A stretch of 64,000 nucleotides of DNA from Clostridiales bacterium (GTDB lineage: Bacteria; Bacillota; Clostridia; TANB77; CAG-508), in NCBI GenBank assembly GCA_004554705.1, contig SFKS01000004.1:1-64000 (forward strand). Direction: 5' to 3'. Under the pieces are notes generated by a model. That model did not search any database, had not been told where the DNA came from, and was given only the letters and a program-made list of their open reading frames with translations. Made by a program: the position numbers and the translations under genes. Shown here piece after piece: positions 63,207 through 64,000 of the stretch (its first letter is position 1; the number at the start of each line of letters is the position of its first letter).

Positions 63207-64000
63207 TTAATCGTTACTGTCTTCAAATGCTCCAAAAAGCTCGTCAAATTTTGCTTCTAATTCTTTTTGTAAATCATATGTATTACTGTTTTCTTCTTTA
63301 ATTTCAGTTGGCTTTACTTCAATATTATCTGATGATGTTCCTTCAAACAAGTTGTTGTCTGTTAAGTCTTCATTTTTATCCATTTTTGAAGGTTCTTCTT
63401 TTTGCTTATTTTCAGGTATATCATCGAATAAATCATCTAATGATTCTATTTTGGTATCTTTTTCCTTCTCTTCTTTTTCTTCAACATATGGATTGTATGG
63501 ATTATACTTTCTCCATTTTCCTCTATCTATTGGTGGAACTGAATTATGGCTACATTCATATTTTTCTACTAATTTTGCAGTTCCATATTTAAAGTAGTAA
63601 TACTTTTCTGCTTTTATTGGTTTTATTCCTTTTTCTAAAATAATGCACACATCATTATCTAATCTTCTTAATTCATCTGGTGTCATTAAAGCCCTTGCCA
63701 TTATCTGATCTGATTTGTTAAAACCTTGTCTCCACATGTTTTTATCTTTATTTACAGACCAACTTTCATGTGATATTGTTTTTTCTCCTAATTCCTTTGA
63801 AAAATATTCAACCGTTTTTTGTGAATTACTTCCTAAGAATATACATGTATCACAGTTACCAATAATTGTTTCATATGATTTTTCATATACAGCTTCCAAT
63901 TGGTCTAAGTTCTGTAAAATTACACTGAATGATATCTTTCTACTTCTTGATGTAGATATTTTTTTATCAAAATCTGGTATTTTACCAATATTTGCAAACT
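63207..64000 (-). CDS. VirD4/TraG-type conjugative coupling protein, C-terminal part
   Basis: The gene runs off the right edge. Visible are FANIGKIPDFDKKISTSRSRK and SFSVILQNLDQLEAVYEKSY, then NCDTCIFLGSNSQKTVEYFSKELG, the end of the ATPase core of type IV coupling proteins. A proline- and Glu/Asp-rich C-terminal tail follows. These ATPases feed DNA to the conjugation pore. It marks an integrative conjugative element entering the window from the right. Confidence 0.88.
   Translation of the reverse strand, partial: FANIGKIPDFDKKISTSRSRKISFSVILQNLDQLEAVYEKSYETIIGNCDTCIFLGSNSQKTVEYFSKELGEKTISHESWSVNKDKNMWRQGFNKSDQIMARALMTPDELRRLDNDVCIILEKGIKPIKAEKYYYFKYGTAKLVEKYECSHNSVPPIDRGKWRKYNPYNPYVEEKEEKEKDTKIESLDDLFDDIPENKQKEEPSKMDKNEDLTDNNLFEGTSSDNIEVKPTEIKEENSNTYDLQKELEAKFDELFGAFEDSND

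Noticed and set aside
1..64000. CRISPR arrays
   Set aside because: No regularly spaced direct repeats of suitable length were found by eye.

Overview
The window is AT-rich (very roughly 30% G+C by eye) and comes from a spore-forming, anaerobic Clostridia-type Firmicute. The evidence is the spoIIGA-sigE pair, the ylxM-ffh-rpsP-khpA-rimM-trmD-rplS and secE-nusG-rplKAJL orders, a PerR-like regulator, rubrerythrin and desulfoferrodoxin. The genus cannot be named from this sequence.

Main observation: ten genes look frameshifted, and 15 of their breaks are the same event. A CGG triplet stands in frame. Skipping its C and reading the next three bases (GGA or GGT) as glycine restores the protein. 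The genes are sigE (2 sites), trmD, dnaC (2), a cell-wall hydrolase, a P-type ATPase (2), leuS, folT, a serine recombinase, an M14 peptidase (2) and an HtrA protease (2). A sixteenth site lies at the start of ftsA. The restored glycines complete invariant motifs such as GNSGGP of HtrA and TGDGVND of the ATPase. By eye I found no in-frame CGG read as arginine in any other recognisable gene. The one exception is a small, atypically GC-rich zinc-ribbon ORF (13386-13634). Codons ending in C followed by GGN are common and cause no shift. The simplest reading is that CGG is not a normal arginine codon here and CGGN is decoded as one glycine with a +1 shift. A systematic sequence artefact must still be excluded.

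Layout. 1-2045: left accessory segment (integrase end, small ORFs, Mrr-like nuclease) next to tRNA-fMet. 2300-9100: apt, DedA, sigE-spoIIGA, ftsZ-ftsA, ZIP transporter. 9150-13215: SRP/ribosome-maturation operon. 13300-16235: zinc-ribbon protein, ABC-F, CorA. 16450-20000: ribosomal protein/secE/nusG cluster with an L10 leader. 20200-22240: dnaD-dnaC primosome genes. 22390-31440: rubrerythrin, PerR, ileS, ftsH, tilS, dnaB, rplI. 31600-39860: hydrolase, trmL, a sigma factor fused to a membrane domain, ASCH/PIN-GNAT proteins, P-type ATPase, prepilin-like protein. 40200-46990: leuS, prfA, and a folate ECF transporter with folC.

47104-55297: an M14 peptidase gene split by a 7.3-kb serine-recombinase element. 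The element is bounded by the 14-bp repeat GGTGTGGATTTAAA and carries an AbiE-type toxin-antitoxin pair and several cargo enzymes. 55300-63120: desulfoferrodoxin, HtrA, a one-module C-A-T-reductase nonribosomal peptide synthetase and a 7TM-type sensor kinase. The synthetase has a true lesion, probably a 31-nt slippage deletion. The right edge holds the end of a VirD4/TraG coupling protein of a conjugative element.
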